Source of the DNA: Candidatus Atribacteria bacterium 4572_76
Lineage (GTDB): Bacteria; Atribacterota; Phoenicimicrobiia; Phoenicimicrobiales; Phoenicimicrobiaceae
Assembly (NCBI GenBank): GCA_002084865.1
Contig: NBMG01000001.1
Coordinates: 1-22,771, forward strand
Reading direction: 5' to 3'
Length of the DNA stretch: 22,771 bases
The notes under the pieces are model-generated. The model saw nothing but the letters and a program-made list of their open reading frames with translations, did not search any database and was not told the origin of the DNA. The translations under genes were made by a program, and so were the position numbers. Positions 15,693 through 22,280 of this stretch are shown in pieces. How positions within the stretch are numbered: position 1 is the first letter of the stretch; every line of letters begins with the position of its first letter.

Positions 15693-15772
15693 GCGAATTT
15701 TATTCTGGATTCTGGCTTCTGGTTCCTATTTTTTTTACGAGATACGATTCACGAGATACAAGATATGAATTT
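15693..15772 (+). repeat. Dispersed intergenic repeat, family A copy 3
   Basis: GCGAATTTTATTCTGGATTC, then a TTCTGGTTCCTATT segment, TTTACGAGATACGATTCACG, and AGATATGAATTT. It is followed directly by the tRNA-Ser promoter, just as copy 1 is followed by the carD promoter. Confidence 0.7.
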
Positions 15773-15783
15773 GTCGGTTTTTC

Positions 15784-15812
15784 TTGCCTGAAAAAAATTA
15801 TTATGTTATACT
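15784..15812 (+). promoter_or_regulatory. Promoter of tRNA-Ser(GCT)
   Basis: TTGCCT (15784-15789), 17-nt spacer ending in TGT, TATACT (15807-15812). Transcription would start close to the tRNA 5' end at 15820. Confidence 0.7.
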
Positions 15813-15819
15813 TTTAAAT

Positions 15820-15913
15820 GGAGAGATGACCGAGTGGCCGAAGGTGGTTGCCTGCTAAGCAATTGAGCGGGTTAAGGCCTGCTCCGAGGGTTCGAATCCC
15901 TCTCTCTCCGCCA
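15820..15913 (+). tRNA. tRNA-Ser, anticodon GCT
   Basis: A 94-nt cloverleaf with encoded CCA. Acceptor GGAGAGA pairs with TCTCTCC and the discriminator is G. The anticodon arm is GTTGC-CTGCTAA-GCAAT, anticodon GCT (reads AGC/AGU). The long variable arm GAGCGGG/CCTGCTC marks a class II serine tRNA. The T-arm is GAGGG-TTCGAAT-CCCTC. Confidence 0.97.
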
Positions 15914-16034
15914 TTTCTTATAAATTAAGAGGGTTCCTCTATTGCACGATTTAATAGAAAACCGCAGTATTCTTTATTGCACTATCGGTAAAACCAAAAC
16001 AGAACATTCACTACTTATTCTAACCGAAGATGTT

Positions 16035-16077
16035 AAAAATTGTCTCGACCTTTTATAAGGTAGTGGCAATTTTTTTT
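16035..16077 (+). terminator. Branched or extended terminator hairpin
   Basis: Outer stem AAAAATTGTC/GGCAATTTTT (one G-U pair) encloses an inner hairpin ACCTT-TTAT-AAGGT, and the 3' arm runs into a T-run (16070-16077). It could end the tRNA-Ser transcript about 120 nt downstream of the tRNA. The 15914-16034 stretch before it has no recognisable gene. Confidence 0.75.
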
Positions 16078-16135
16078 ATTATTAAGATAATGAGATAGAA
16101 AATATTTAAAATATTATTTAAGGGGAGGAGAAATT

Positions 16136-16795
16136 ATGAAATTAGATAGAGGTGATTTCGAAACAGAAAATTTAGTTGTTTGGGAGAAAATTATCAGAAA
16201 ATTATTTCCGATAGCTATCCCAAACAACTGTCTTTGGAAGGATATCGATAGTATAATTTCTATTCTTAATAAATTAAGTTCTGCTGGAGATTTAAATCAT
16301 ACTCTATTTCCCGTTGGCGGAGGCCATGATTTAACCGGAGCAAAAAGATCATCAGAGAAGGGATGTATCGAATTTAGTACCCCGAATTCGGTAAGGATTG
16401 TTAAACCGAAAGTACTGGAATTTAATTATTTCCCCAATAACATTAATTGGGCTTATTTTCGTTTAGAAACTGCTGGCTTAAAGTCGATTACCCCAAATAT
16501 TGACCCATCTTTTATAAAAGAAAAGGTAACTGAACTGGAGCCAGGTCATTATGTGGGAAAAGAGGCATGGCAAAAAGGATACCTGGGATATAATGAGAAG
16601 GGCAATAGAATTCTGTTGCCCAAAAGTGCAAGGATAGTCTCCAGATATTTTAGGGGTTCGTTTGTCATATTCGCTAAAAGTTCTCCATATAACAAAAATC
16701 ATGTTACCTATGATGCCAGGCACGACAGGATGAACAGTAAAAAGTTTAGGCAATATATTGAGAAGTGTATAATAAAATATAACGAAGAAAACTAA
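16136..16795 (+). CDS. Unrecognised protein, 219 aa, downstream of tRNA-Ser
   Basis: I do not recognise this family. It is a soluble, probably cytosolic protein without signal peptide or membrane helix. Visible features: a helical N-terminus (VVWEKIIRKLFPIAIPNN, IDSIISILNKLSSAGDL), a glycine/histidine stretch LFPVGGGHDLTGAKR (58-72), a central beta-rich part (FNYFPNNINWAYFRLETAGL), then EPGHYVGKEAWQKGYLGYNEKG and a basic tail SKKFRQYIEKCIIKYNEEN. Base composition looks like its neighbours and the SD GGGGAGGAG is excellent, so it is very likely a real, translated gene. It is a lone gene between a tRNA-associated terminator and a repeat-filled gap. A position beside a tRNA can mark an island, but no integrase or direct repeat of the tRNA end is seen. 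Confidence 0.8.
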   Translation: MKLDRGDFETENLVVWEKIIRKLFPIAIPNNCLWKDIDSIISILNKLSSAGDLNHTLFPVGGGHDLTGAKRSSEKGCIEFSTPNSVRIVKPKVLEFNYFPNNINWAYFRLETAGLKSITPNIDPSFIKEKVTELEPGHYVGKEAWQKGYLGYNEKGNRILLPKSARIVSRYFRGSFVIFAKSSPYNKNHVTYDARHDRMNSKKFRQYIEKCIIKYNEEN

Positions 16796-16860
16796 ATTTG
16801 TATCTCGTATCCCCGTTTTCACGGGGACAAGTCTTGTGAATCGTATCTCGTATATTAGCG
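16796..16860 (-). repeat. Partial family A repeat interrupted by hairpin element copy 2
   Basis: On the minus strand: ATACGAGATACGATTCAC, then about 24 nt containing GTCCCCGTGAAAACGGGG, then ATACGAGATACAAATTT. The uninterrupted copy at 15733-15772 has only GAG at that place. The hairpin (16811-16831 on the plus strand: CCCCGT-TTTC-ACGGGG plus ACAAG) has a perfect 6-bp stem. The block starts 2 nt after the stop codon of the preceding gene. The rest of the gap to deoD (to 17205) holds families B and C and GTATAGTGG-type words, and no gene. Confidence 0.65.
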
Positions 16861-17011
16861 TGGAGCGGACAGCGTATAGTGGATAATTATAGCGAAAAAC
16901 ACAAAACGCAAAGCCATAGCCAAAAATTTAAAATTTAATAGCATTGTATATAAGTATATTGATTTTTATATATCTTATCTCACATGCTATATTGCAAAAA
17001 AGCGAAAAAGC

Positions 17012-17115
17012 AAAGAAGCAAAAAACAGAACTTAAAATTTAATATTAAGAAAAAAGTTTTGAATTTTGAATTATGGCTTTTCACTTTTCACTTTAAGCTT
17101 TTAGCTGTATAATGA
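17012..17115 (+). repeat. Dispersed intergenic repeat, family B copy 1
   Basis: AAAGAAGCAAAAA, AACTTAAAATTTAAT, GAAAAAAGTTTTGAATTTTG, AATTATGGCTTTTCACTTTT and TTTTAGCTGT in order. The same series occurs inverted at 22424-22519 and in shorter form at 21535-21600. Confidence 0.75.
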
Positions 17116-17145
17116 GAACTGAAAACTGTCAACTAGAACTTGTTT

Positions 17146-17177
17146 AATACTGACACTATTCACTAAAAACTAATTTA
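17146..17177 (+). repeat. Family C repeat copy 1, upstream of deoD
   Basis: AATACTGACACTATTCACTA then AAAACTAATTT; compare ATACTAACGACTATTCACTA at 21613 and 22671. It lies 29 nt before the deoD ATG. Confidence 0.55.
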
Positions 17178-17205
17178 ATCTATCTAATCAGGAGGATAAA
17201 TAATC

Positions 17206-17907
17206 ATGAGTATACATATTGGAGCAAAAGAAGGAGATATTGCCAGTACAGTTTTACTTCCCGGAGACCCCTTGAGGGCAAAATATATAGCGAAAAATTT
17301 CCTTACTGATGCTATCTGTTATAATGAAGTACGTGGTATGTATGGCTATACCGGAAATTATAAAGGGAAAAGAATCTCTGTCCAGGGGACCGGCATGGGG
17401 ATACCTTCTATATCGATATACGTAAATGAACTTATCACAAACTACAAGGCGAAAAATTTGATCCGTATCGGAAGCTGTGGTTCTATGCAGGCTGATATAA
17501 GAATAAGAGATGTTATTTTGGCTATGAGTGCCTCAACGGATTCCTCTATTAATAAGATACGCTTTCATGGTATGGATTATGCTTCTACTGCAAATTTCGA
17601 CCTTCTAAAAAGGGCTTATGATATTGCTTTAGAAAAAAATATCCCGGTAAAAGTAGGGAGTGTTCTAACTACCGATACTTTTTATCACGATGACCCTGAT
17701 TCCTGGAAGCATTGGGCAAATTATGGAATATTAGCTGTAGAGATGGAAACCGCTGTCTTATATACTCTGGCAGCAAAATTTCAAGTTAATGCTCTTTCGA
17801 TTTTAACTGTTTCCGATAGTTTGGTGACCAGAGAAGAGACTACTTCAGAAGAACGGCAGAAGACCTTTAACCAGATGGCGGAGGTTGCCTTGGAATTAGC
17901 AGAATAA
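17206..17907 (+). CDS. deoD: Purine-nucleoside phosphorylase DeoD type
   Basis: This enzyme phosphorolyses purine (deoxy)ribonucleosides to base and (deoxy)ribose-1-phosphate as a hexamer in the cytosol. The 233 residues align with E. coli DeoD without gaps at the active site: His4, Arg24 (GDPLRAKYIA), Arg43, Arg87 (IRIGSCG), the MGIPS loop (64-68), EMETAVLYTLAA (179-190), Asp204 (VSDS) and Arg217. Full length and apparently active. The SD CAGGAGG is 8-10 nt before ATG 17206. The following MBL-fold gene begins about 65 nt downstream and could be co-transcribed; a pathway link is not clear. Confidence 0.97.
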   Translation: MSIHIGAKEGDIASTVLLPGDPLRAKYIAKNFLTDAICYNEVRGMYGYTGNYKGKRISVQGTGMGIPSISIYVNELITNYKAKNLIRIGSCGSMQADIRIRDVILAMSASTDSSINKIRFHGMDYASTANFDLLKRAYDIALEKNIPVKVGSVLTTDTFYHDDPDSWKHWANYGILAVEMETAVLYTLAAKFQVNALSILTVSDSLVTREETTSEERQKTFNQMAEVALELAE

Positions 17908-17971
17908 CCAAAAAACAACCTAAAATTAAAATATTTTATTATAATATTTATATAATAGGGGGAATGAAAAA

Positions 17972-18811
17972 ATCAAAATAACCGTTTTGGTAGATAATAA
18001 CACTCTGATAGACCGCTACTTTTTGGGAGAACCGGGAGTATCTTACCTTATTCAGGATGCTGGACGCAAAATATTATTTGATGTAGGATATTCAGATGTT
18101 TTTATTAAAAATGCCCAAAAAATGAATATTCATTTCTGGGATTTAGATTACCTGGTTATTTCTCATGGACACCTCGACCATACCTGGGGATTAACTTCTT
18201 TAATAAAATATTATACAGAAGCCGCGATAGAAAAAATAGATGGTACCAAACCAATTGTAATTGCCCATCCTTATTCTTTTTTGGCGAAGAAAATTAAGGG
18301 TCTCAAGCAGATAGGTTCTATAATTTCACAGGAAGAGTTAAAAAAGCATTTTAAAATAAAATTAAGCAAAGAGCCGTTATGGCTAACCGAGAGATTGGTA
18401 TTTCTGGGAGAAATAGAGAGAAAGAATGATTTTGAAGCAAAAAATCCAATCGGAAAAGTGGTAAAAGATGATTTTGAAGAAGATGATTATTTAATAGATG
18501 ACTCTGCCATGGCTTACCGCTTAGCAAAAGGTTTGGTGATTATTACTGGCTGTTCTCATTCAGGGATTTGTAATATCGTAGAATATGCTAAAAAGATTTG
18601 TAGGGATGATAGGATAATTGATATAGTCGGGGGATTTCATTTGCTTAATCCGGAAAAGAAACAGTTAGAAGGTACTTTGAAATATTTGGAGAAAATAAAA
18701 CCCCGCGAAGTGCATGCCTGCCACTGTACTGATTTAAAATCTAAGATTGCCTTATCTCGAGTAACGAACCTTAAAGAAGTTGGTGTAGGGCAAATCCTAG
18801 AATACAAGTAG
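17972..18811 (+). CDS. MBL-fold metallo-hydrolase, start codon problematic
   Basis: A metallo-beta-lactamase fold protein of the group that includes the methanopterin-pathway RFA-P-synthase-like proteins. Zinc-site motifs: HGHLDH (residues 65-70 from codon 17972), GCSHSG and ACHCTD. The conserved family start is KITVLVDNNT. In frame there is no ATG: the candidates are ATC 17972 (MKITVLVDNNT, 9 nt after AGGGGG) and TTG 17987 (which cuts off the first beta strand and lies 24 nt from the SD). An ATG at 17964 is one frame off across an A6 run (17967-17972). I list ATC 17972 because it best fits the SD and the family. A substitution from ATG, a one-base indel or true non-AUG initiation are all possible. 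Substrate unknown. Confidence 0.85.
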   Translation: MKITVLVDNNTLIDRYFLGEPGVSYLIQDAGRKILFDVGYSDVFIKNAQKMNIHFWDLDYLVISHGHLDHTWGLTSLIKYYTEAAIEKIDGTKPIVIAHPYSFLAKKIKGLKQIGSIISQEELKKHFKIKLSKEPLWLTERLVFLGEIERKNDFEAKNPIGKVVKDDFEEDDYLIDDSAMAYRLAKGLVIITGCSHSGICNIVEYAKKICRDDRIIDIVGGFHLLNPEKKQLEGTLKYLEKIKPREVHACHCTDLKSKIALSRVTNLKEVGVGQILEYK

Positions 18812-18887
18812 GTAACTTAGATTATAAGAAAATGTAATAAATACGGAAGATGAAAAGGATTTAAATTTATTTTTTTTGAGGTATTTT

Positions 18888-19649
18888 ATGGATAGAAATT
18901 TACAACAACGATTCTGGGAAATAGATTTCCTGCGGGGAATTGCCATAATTATGATGGTGCTCTACCACTTACTTTATAATCTGCACTATTTTGCCCATTA
19001 TAATGTTAATGTTTATTCCGGTTTCTGGATGTATTTTGCGCGGACAACTGCCACGATATTTATTTTTTTAGTCGGGGTATCCCTTAGTGTCAGTTTTTCC
19101 AGGACCAAGAAAACTCATAAAGAAAGAAATAAATTATTCATAAAATATCTTCGAAGAGGTTTGAAGATATTTTCCTGGGGTTTAATTATAACTCTGGTGA
19201 CGCGAATATTTTTAGGTAAGGCTTTTGTAATTTTCGGCATACTTCACCTTATCGGAATTTCCATTATCTTGGCTTATCCTTTTCTGAAACTCCGCTATTG
19301 GAACCTGCTAATTGGTTTATTTTGTATATTTTTAGGGGCGTATTTAAAAGGATTTTCTTTTGATTTTTCTTGGCTGTCATGGTTAGGGTTTAGGCCGGCT
19401 CAATTTTATTCGGTTGACTATTTCCCCCTTTTGCCCTGGTTTGGAGTAGTTTTAATAGGGATATTTTTTGGTAATTTACTCTACTCGGATTACTCTCGGA
19501 GGTTTCCACTTACTGATCTTTCTTTCTTATCGGGGATAAAAGCTTTTTGCTTTTTGGGGGAGCACTCCTTATTGATTTATCTACTCCATCAGCCCTTTAT
19601 AATTGCGGTGCTCTACCTTTTAGGCATGGTGAATGTAAATTTATTCTAA
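18888..19649 (+). CDS. DUF1624 / HGSNAT-type integral membrane protein
   Basis: The 253-residue protein opens with RFWEIDFLRGIAIIMMVLYHLLYNL, the RxxxxDxxRGxxxxxMxxxH signature of the DUF1624/heparan-alpha-glucosaminide N-acetyltransferase family. About seven membrane helices follow, including SGFWMYFARTTATIFIFLVGVSLS, GILHLIGISIILAYPFL and GEHSLLIYLLHQPFIIAVLYLLG with the late LLHQP motif. Family members are thought to transfer acyl groups across the membrane, but the substrate here is unknown. ATG 18888 is chosen because GAGG stands 6 nt upstream; the TTG at 18876 lies upstream of that SD. Confidence 0.9.
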   Translation: MDRNLQQRFWEIDFLRGIAIIMMVLYHLLYNLHYFAHYNVNVYSGFWMYFARTTATIFIFLVGVSLSVSFSRTKKTHKERNKLFIKYLRRGLKIFSWGLIITLVTRIFLGKAFVIFGILHLIGISIILAYPFLKLRYWNLLIGLFCIFLGAYLKGFSFDFSWLSWLGFRPAQFYSVDYFPLLPWFGVVLIGIFFGNLLYSDYSRRFPLTDLSFLSGIKAFCFLGEHSLLIYLLHQPFIIAVLYLLGMVNVNLF

Positions 19650-19665
19650 TTTTGTCTGTTTTTTT

Positions 19666-19698
19666 AAATACCTATGTAAAAAAATAATCCAGGTATTT
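19666..19698 (+). terminator. Weak hairpin between convergent genes
   Basis: AAATACCT (19666-19673) pairs with AGGTATTT (19691-19698) around a 17-nt loop, in the gap between the DUF1624 gene and murD. The loop is long and the T-tail short, so termination is uncertain. Confidence 0.35.
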
Positions 19699-19731
19699 TG
19701 TATAGATAGAAATTAAATTACAGTAGATAGA

Positions 19732-21141
19732 TTATTTGAGATTTCTTACTATTTTATTAAATTGATCTCCCCGGTCAAATTCATTTATAAACATTCCGAA
19801 ACTGGCTGCTGCAGGGGAGAGGAGAATAAGGTCATCTGCCTTAGCTTGTTGTAAGGCTACTTCGACTCCTATTTTAAGATTTGATGTTTGGATAATTTTT
19901 TCTGAATCAAGATGTTTTTTTAAGGCAGAAAATATTTTTGAAGAGGCATCGTAATCGGGGTGCTGCAGAAGGATAATCTTTTTGATTCTTTTATTTTGTC
20001 CGATAGCTGTTCCGAAATTTTCATAATTTAATTTTTTATCTTTGCCACCCAGAATTAAGATAATAGCCTGTCCGGGAAAAGATTCTAAAGCAACTAAAGT
20101 TGCTTCCGGAGTGGTGGCACAGGTATCATTATAAAACTTAATTCCTCTAAATTCCCTGATAAGTTCTAATCTGTAAGGAATCCCGGGAAATCTTTTTAGG
20201 GCTTTTAGAATAATTTCACCCGGGATATTATGTATAAAGCCTACTGTACTTGCTGCCAAAACATTTTCCAGATTATGTGTCCCGGATAGAGGAAGGTCGG
20301 ATATTTTGGCAAAGTTTATTTTATATTCTTTTGATTGGAAGGCCAGCTTGTCATTTTCCAAATAACATCCCGGTTCTATCTTCTCTTTAGTACTGAACCA
20401 GTAAATCGGTAATCCGGTTTCTTTTTTAATTTTATTAGTCTCTTCATTATCATAATTCACTACCAGATTATCATTTGGGACTTGGTGTTTGAAGATTAAT
20501 TTTTCTGACCGGGCATACTCCTTATAATTAGAATAGCGGTCTAAGTGGTCAGGCAGGATATTAGTTAAAACTCCAGTTTGGGGTCTAAATTTACGGTCTT
20601 TTATCCCCTCCATCTGCCAGGTAGATATTTCTAAGATTACCAAGGTTTGAGGGTTGATTTTTTCTAAAATATCTAAAACGGAGATACCGATATTCCCGGC
20701 TAAAATTGTATCTTTTTGAGCTTCTTTAAAAATATGATAGATAAGTTGAGATACAGTGCTTTTCCCTTTAGTTCCGGCAACGGCAATTATATTTTTTGAA
20801 GTACAAAGCTGTAAGAAAAGATCCAGGTCGGTCTTAATAGGGATTTTATGCTTCCGGGCAATTTTTAAATACTTTGAATTATGGGGAACAGCCGGATTTT
20901 GAATTATCATATCTGTATTGATAAAATCTTCTTCCCGGTGTCGGCCCAGGATATATTCAACATCGAAGTTTTTTAATTTTTTTAAAGAAGGTCCAAGTTC
21001 TTCTTCGGTCTTTAAATCTGTAACTAATATTTTAGCACCTGCTTTTGCTAAAAACCGTGCTACTCCCAAGCCACCTTGATTTAATCCTAGTCCCATTATA
21101 GTGATTCTTTTATTTTTCAAACCTTCAGGATTTTTTATCAT
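19732..21141 (-). CDS. murD: UDP-N-acetylmuramoylalanine-glutamate ligase (MurD family, variant motifs)
   Basis: MurD adds glutamate to UDP-MurNAc-L-Ala in peptidoglycan synthesis. The 469 residues show an N-terminal Rossmann-like domain (MGLGLNQGGLGVARFL), the ATP P-loop GTKGKST (123-129), LEISTWQMEGI (170-180), NILPDHLDRY (194-203), LSGTHNLENVLAA (285-297) and LSPAAASFGMFINEFDRGDQF at the end. Two motifs differ from E. coli MurD: WQ instead of FQ in the S-F-Q motif, and YNDTCATTPEAT (337-348) where E. coli has YNDSKATN. Such a divergent subgroup could be ordinary MurD or a MurD2-like enzyme using another glutamate isomer; no MurL partner is nearby. The start ATG 21141 has AAGGAA upstream. 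The gene stands alone, outside a dcw cluster. Confidence 0.93.
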   Translation of the reverse strand: MIKNPEGLKNKRITIMGLGLNQGGLGVARFLAKAGAKILVTDLKTEEELGPSLKKLKNFDVEYILGRHREEDFINTDMIIQNPAVPHNSKYLKIARKHKIPIKTDLDLFLQLCTSKNIIAVAGTKGKSTVSQLIYHIFKEAQKDTILAGNIGISVLDILEKINPQTLVILEISTWQMEGIKDRKFRPQTGVLTNILPDHLDRYSNYKEYARSEKLIFKHQVPNDNLVVNYDNEETNKIKKETGLPIYWFSTKEKIEPGCYLENDKLAFQSKEYKINFAKISDLPLSGTHNLENVLAASTVGFIHNIPGEIILKALKRFPGIPYRLELIREFRGIKFYNDTCATTPEATLVALESFPGQAIILILGGKDKKLNYENFGTAIGQNKRIKKIILLQHPDYDASSKIFSALKKHLDSEKIIQTSNLKIGVEVALQQAKADDLILLSPAAASFGMFINEFDRGDQFNKIVRNLK

Positions 21142-21240
21142 TCGAAATGTAATTCCTTCTTCTATTCATTCATCTTTAATAAAATTAAAAAACCTGCTTC
21201 CTAAATATAACAAAATTAAACCAATATTTCAATAAATAAA

Positions 21241-21315
21241 GTTCGTATCTCGTATCTCGTGAATCGTATATCGTAAAGAAGACAGAATTCAGGAGCCAGG
21301 AGCCAGAATAAGTTC
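21241..21315 (-). repeat. Dispersed intergenic repeat, family A copy 4
   Basis: On the minus strand: GAACTTATTCTGGCTCCTGG, CTCCTGAATTCTG, CTTCTTTACGATATACGATT, CACGAGATACGAGATACGAA. It lies in the 566-nt gap between murD and tRNA-Arg. That gap has no gene; it also holds GTATAGCGTATAG words (21323-21336), a REP-like hairpin and families B and C. Confidence 0.7.
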
Positions 21316-21357
21316 ATGTCGTGTATAGCGTATAGAAAGTAAAAAGAAAGAGGTAGG

Positions 21358-21376
21358 GGCAGACCTTGTGTCTGCC
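21358..21376. repeat. REP-like hairpin, GTAGGGGC type
   Basis: GTAGGGGCAGAC-CTTGT-GTCTGCC: 7-bp stem, with the same GTARRGGC...GCC layout as the hairpins near 12600 and 12640. Confidence 0.5.
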
Positions 21377-21534
21377 GGTAGTAAGGCAAAATCCAGAAAT
21401 CGGTAAAAGCATAAGTATTATAATTGTGGTAGGATAAGCTTGCCTGTCTATGATTTGTAAAAGAGAGTACAATTCATTATGCCCTCTACACCTGAATCCT
21501 AGTTTTATTTCACGCGATACGTAATATCATATAC

Positions 21535-21600
21535 AAAAAATTTTTGAGTTTTCAATTATGGTTTTTCGCTTTTCGTTTTAAGTTTTTAGTTGCATACTGA
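21535..21600 (+). repeat. Dispersed intergenic repeat, family B copy 2 (short)
   Basis: TTTTTGAGTTTTCAATTATG, GTTTTTCGCTTTTCGTTTTA, AGTTTTTAGTTGCATACTGA. It matches the right half of copy 1 and is followed by a family C repeat, the same order as upstream of deoD. Confidence 0.7.
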
Positions 21601-21611
21601 AAACTTGTATT

Positions 21612-21650
21612 CATACTAACGACTATTCACTATTCACTAACGACTAATTT
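21612..21650 (+). repeat. Family C repeat copy 2, upstream of tRNA-Arg
   Basis: CATACTAACGACTATTCACT, ATTCACTAACGACTAATTT; ends just before the tRNA-Arg -35 box. Confidence 0.6.
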
Positions 21651-21652
21651 AT

Positions 21653-21681
21653 TTGACTAAGAATTTAAATTATAATAAAAT
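21653..21681 (+). promoter_or_regulatory. Promoter of the tRNA-Arg/tadA unit
   Basis: TTGACT (21653-21658), 17-nt spacer, TAAAAT (21676-21681). Transcription would begin about 20 nt before the tRNA. No terminator separates the tRNA from tadA. Confidence 0.6.
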
Positions 21682-21707
21682 CAATAGGGAACTTTTATTT
21701 TAATAGG

Positions 21708-21784
21708 GCGCCCGTGGCTCAATTGGATAAAGCAACTGACTACGGATCAGTAGATTGGGGGTTCGAGTCCCTCCGGGCGCACCA
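21708..21784 (+). tRNA. tRNA-Arg, anticodon ACG
   Basis: A 77-nt cloverleaf with encoded CCA: acceptor GCGCCCG/CGGGCGC, discriminator A, anticodon arm ACTGA-CTACGGA-TCAGT with anticodon ACG, T-arm GGGGG-TTCGAGT-CCCTC (one G-T). The D-stem has a C-A apposition at its inner pair (GCTC/AAGC). A34 is the position converted to inosine by TadA, encoded 42 nt downstream. Confidence 0.97.
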
Positions 21785-21826
21785 ATATCAATTCTCCCGG
21801 AAAGTCTCCATTAAGAATATAAGAAT

Positions 21827-22276
21827 ATGCTAAAAAATAGTGAAAAAGATATTAGCTTGATGCAAGAAGCCTTAAAAGAGGCAGAAATCGCTTATTCCCG
21901 CCAGGAAGTACCCGTAGGAGCGGTAGTTGTATATCAGAACAAGATAATAGCCCGGGCTCACAATCAGAAAGAAGAGTTACAGGATCCTACTGCTCATGCT
22001 GAAATATTAGCAATCCAACAAGCTGCTCGATATTTAGGAAGCTGGCATTTGGAGGATATTGACCTTTATGTTACTTTAGAACCTTGTCCGATGTGTGCTT
22101 ACGCCATGCTTCAGGCAAGAATTAATAGATTAATATTTGGAACTTCTGACCCTAAAGCCGGGGCAGCAGGCAGTATCATAAACATCGTGCAGGATAAGAG
22201 ATTTAATCATCAGATAGAGGTAGTAGGGGGGGTTTTAAAAAAGGAATGTAGTTTGGGTTTTAAAAAAGGAATGTAG
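21827..22276 (+). CDS. tadA: tRNA-specific adenosine-34 deaminase TadA, altered C-terminus
   Basis: TadA deaminates A34 of tRNA-Arg(ACG) to inosine so that it reads CGU, CGC and CGA. The zinc site is complete: His57 and proton-shuttle Glu59 (TAHAEI), Cys87 and Cys90 (PCPMC), with EVPVGAVVV (27-35) and GAAGSIINI typical of the family. The last residues, CSLGFKKGM, are unusual. A perfect 25-bp tandem duplication (22231-22255/22256-22280) shifts the frame. Without the second copy the protein would end KKECSLILQKFFQERR at TAA 22311-22313, a normal TadA C-terminal helix. The present gene therefore lacks about ten helix residues. The SD is weak. The gene probably shares a transcript with its substrate tRNA. 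Confidence 0.95.
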   Translation: MLKNSEKDISLMQEALKEAEIAYSRQEVPVGAVVVYQNKIIARAHNQKEELQDPTAHAEILAIQQAARYLGSWHLEDIDLYVTLEPCPMCAYAMLQARINRLIFGTSDPKAGAAGSIINIVQDKRFNHQIEVVGGVLKKECSLGFKKGM

Positions 22277-22280
22277 TTTG
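22231..22280. repeat. 25-bp perfect tandem duplication across the tadA 3' end
   Basis: Two adjacent identical units, each GGTTTTAAAAAAGGAATGTA plus GTTTG. The length of 25 (3n+1) changes the reading frame and creates the TAG at 22274-22276. Confidence 0.97.

Larger units (their letters stand above)
15225..15783. other. Gene-free stretch filled with word repeats and a palindrome
   Basis: No supportable ORF or structured RNA is seen. It holds GTATAGCG/TTAGCG-type words (15238-15300), a family A repeat on the minus strand (15439-15493), a 39-nt palindrome (15563-15601), ATACG words (15621-15645) and a family A repeat on the plus strand (15693-15772). It separates the mnmG promoter from the tRNA-Ser promoter. 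Confidence 0.6.

Noticed and set aside
13223..16831. CRISPR repeats (CCCCGTTTTCACGGGG-type units)
   Set aside because: Only two solitary copies 3.6 kb apart, no regular spacers and no cas genes; treated as dispersed hairpins.
15820..16860. Integrative element at tRNA-Ser(GCT)
   Set aside because: No integrase, no repeated tRNA 3' end downstream and no composition change; one unknown gene is not enough.
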